54,751 nucleotides of DNA from contig NZ_JOJM01000056.1 of NCBI RefSeq assembly GCF_000720325.1, forward strand, positions 1-54,751. The letters run 5' to 3'. Shown piece by piece: positions 54,599-54,751 of this stretch. Position numbers and translations under genes: made by a program. The notes under the pieces are model-generated. The model did no database searches. It worked only from the letters and a program-made list of their open reading frames with translations, and had not been told where the DNA came from. Position 1 is the stretch's first letter. The number at the start of each line of letters is the position of its first letter. Source of the DNA: Streptomyces sp. NRRL B-1347. Lineage in GTDB: Bacteria > Actinomycetota > Actinomycetes > Streptomycetales > Streptomycetaceae.

Positions 54599-54751
54599 GT
54601 CTCCGACGGTACGGCAGATCCGGCCGCTCGGCCTCGGGCGGCGCCCACGGCCCCACCGGTCGTACGGCGCCCCGGTGAGCTGCCCGAACCAGGGAAGGAG
54701 CAGGAAGGGGAAGGCGAGGCCGCCGACCAGGGCGCCCACGTAGTCCGCGGC
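54599..54751 (-). other. Open frame at the window edge
   Basis: This stretch is in frame with the oxidoreductase and encodes a hydrophobic segment (GALVGGLAFPFLLLPWFGQL), with no stop before the window end. It could be an N-terminal extension of that gene or the end of an upstream gene. The sequence is too short to decide. Confidence 0.3.

Overview
The window is a high-GC actinobacterial chromosome segment, almost certainly from a Streptomyces or close relative. Supporting signs are very strong G/C bias at third codon positions, frequent GTG starts, a GlmU-Prs-L25-Pth block, a second partial NADH dehydrogenase (nuo) cluster, a fused gamma-alpha KorA, and many short hairpin-ending intergenic repeats. 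No phage, transposase or CRISPR gene is visible.

Layout. 0-13 kb is housekeeping: a TetR regulator with a fatty-acid desaturase (minus strand, tandem operators upstream), phosphoenolpyruvate carboxylase, a large DUF11/Ser-Pro/LPDTG surface protein, then pth, rplY, prs and glmU (minus strand) and tRNA-Gln. 12.9-15.3 kb has a helix-turn-helix protein with a LAGLIDADG-like core and an orphan sensor kinase. 15.4-20.7 kb is the most unusual part: two divergent gene pairs that combine nucleic-acid deaminase or nuclease folds with SUKH-type immunity domains (YwqJ deaminase + SUKH-3; WHH nuclease-SUKH fusion + Imm35-like/deaminase/SUKH-4 fusion). 21-31 kb holds a coiled-coil protein and small metabolic or regulatory genes, several in divergent regulator/target pairs: GlxA-type/cupin, HxlR/MFS and HxlR/quinone-oxidoreductase-like SDR. 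An AraC regulator, a second NAD(P)-binding protein and RarD lie between them.

31-38 kb carries korAB (2-oxoacid:ferredoxin oxidoreductase) and a response regulator with two paralogous sensor kinases. 38.3-48.6 kb is a ten-gene, tightly overlapping nuo operon (A, B, C, H, I, J, K, L, M, N) that lacks nuoD, E, F and G. It is followed by htpX and a YccF protein. The end of the window has an APC permease, a GlsB/YeaQ membrane protein, YajQ, tRNA-Tyr, a GNAT acetyltransferase, a small Cys-containing protein and an NAD(P)-binding oxidoreductase.

Themes. Ferredoxin reduced by KorAB and a complex-I-like membrane module without an NADH-input module lie close together, which suggests but does not prove a ferredoxin- or alternative-donor-driven complex. 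Several nuo genes carry short dispersed repeats inserted in frame, and five subunits have low-complexity C-terminal tails. All calls come from reading the sequence; no database search was run.
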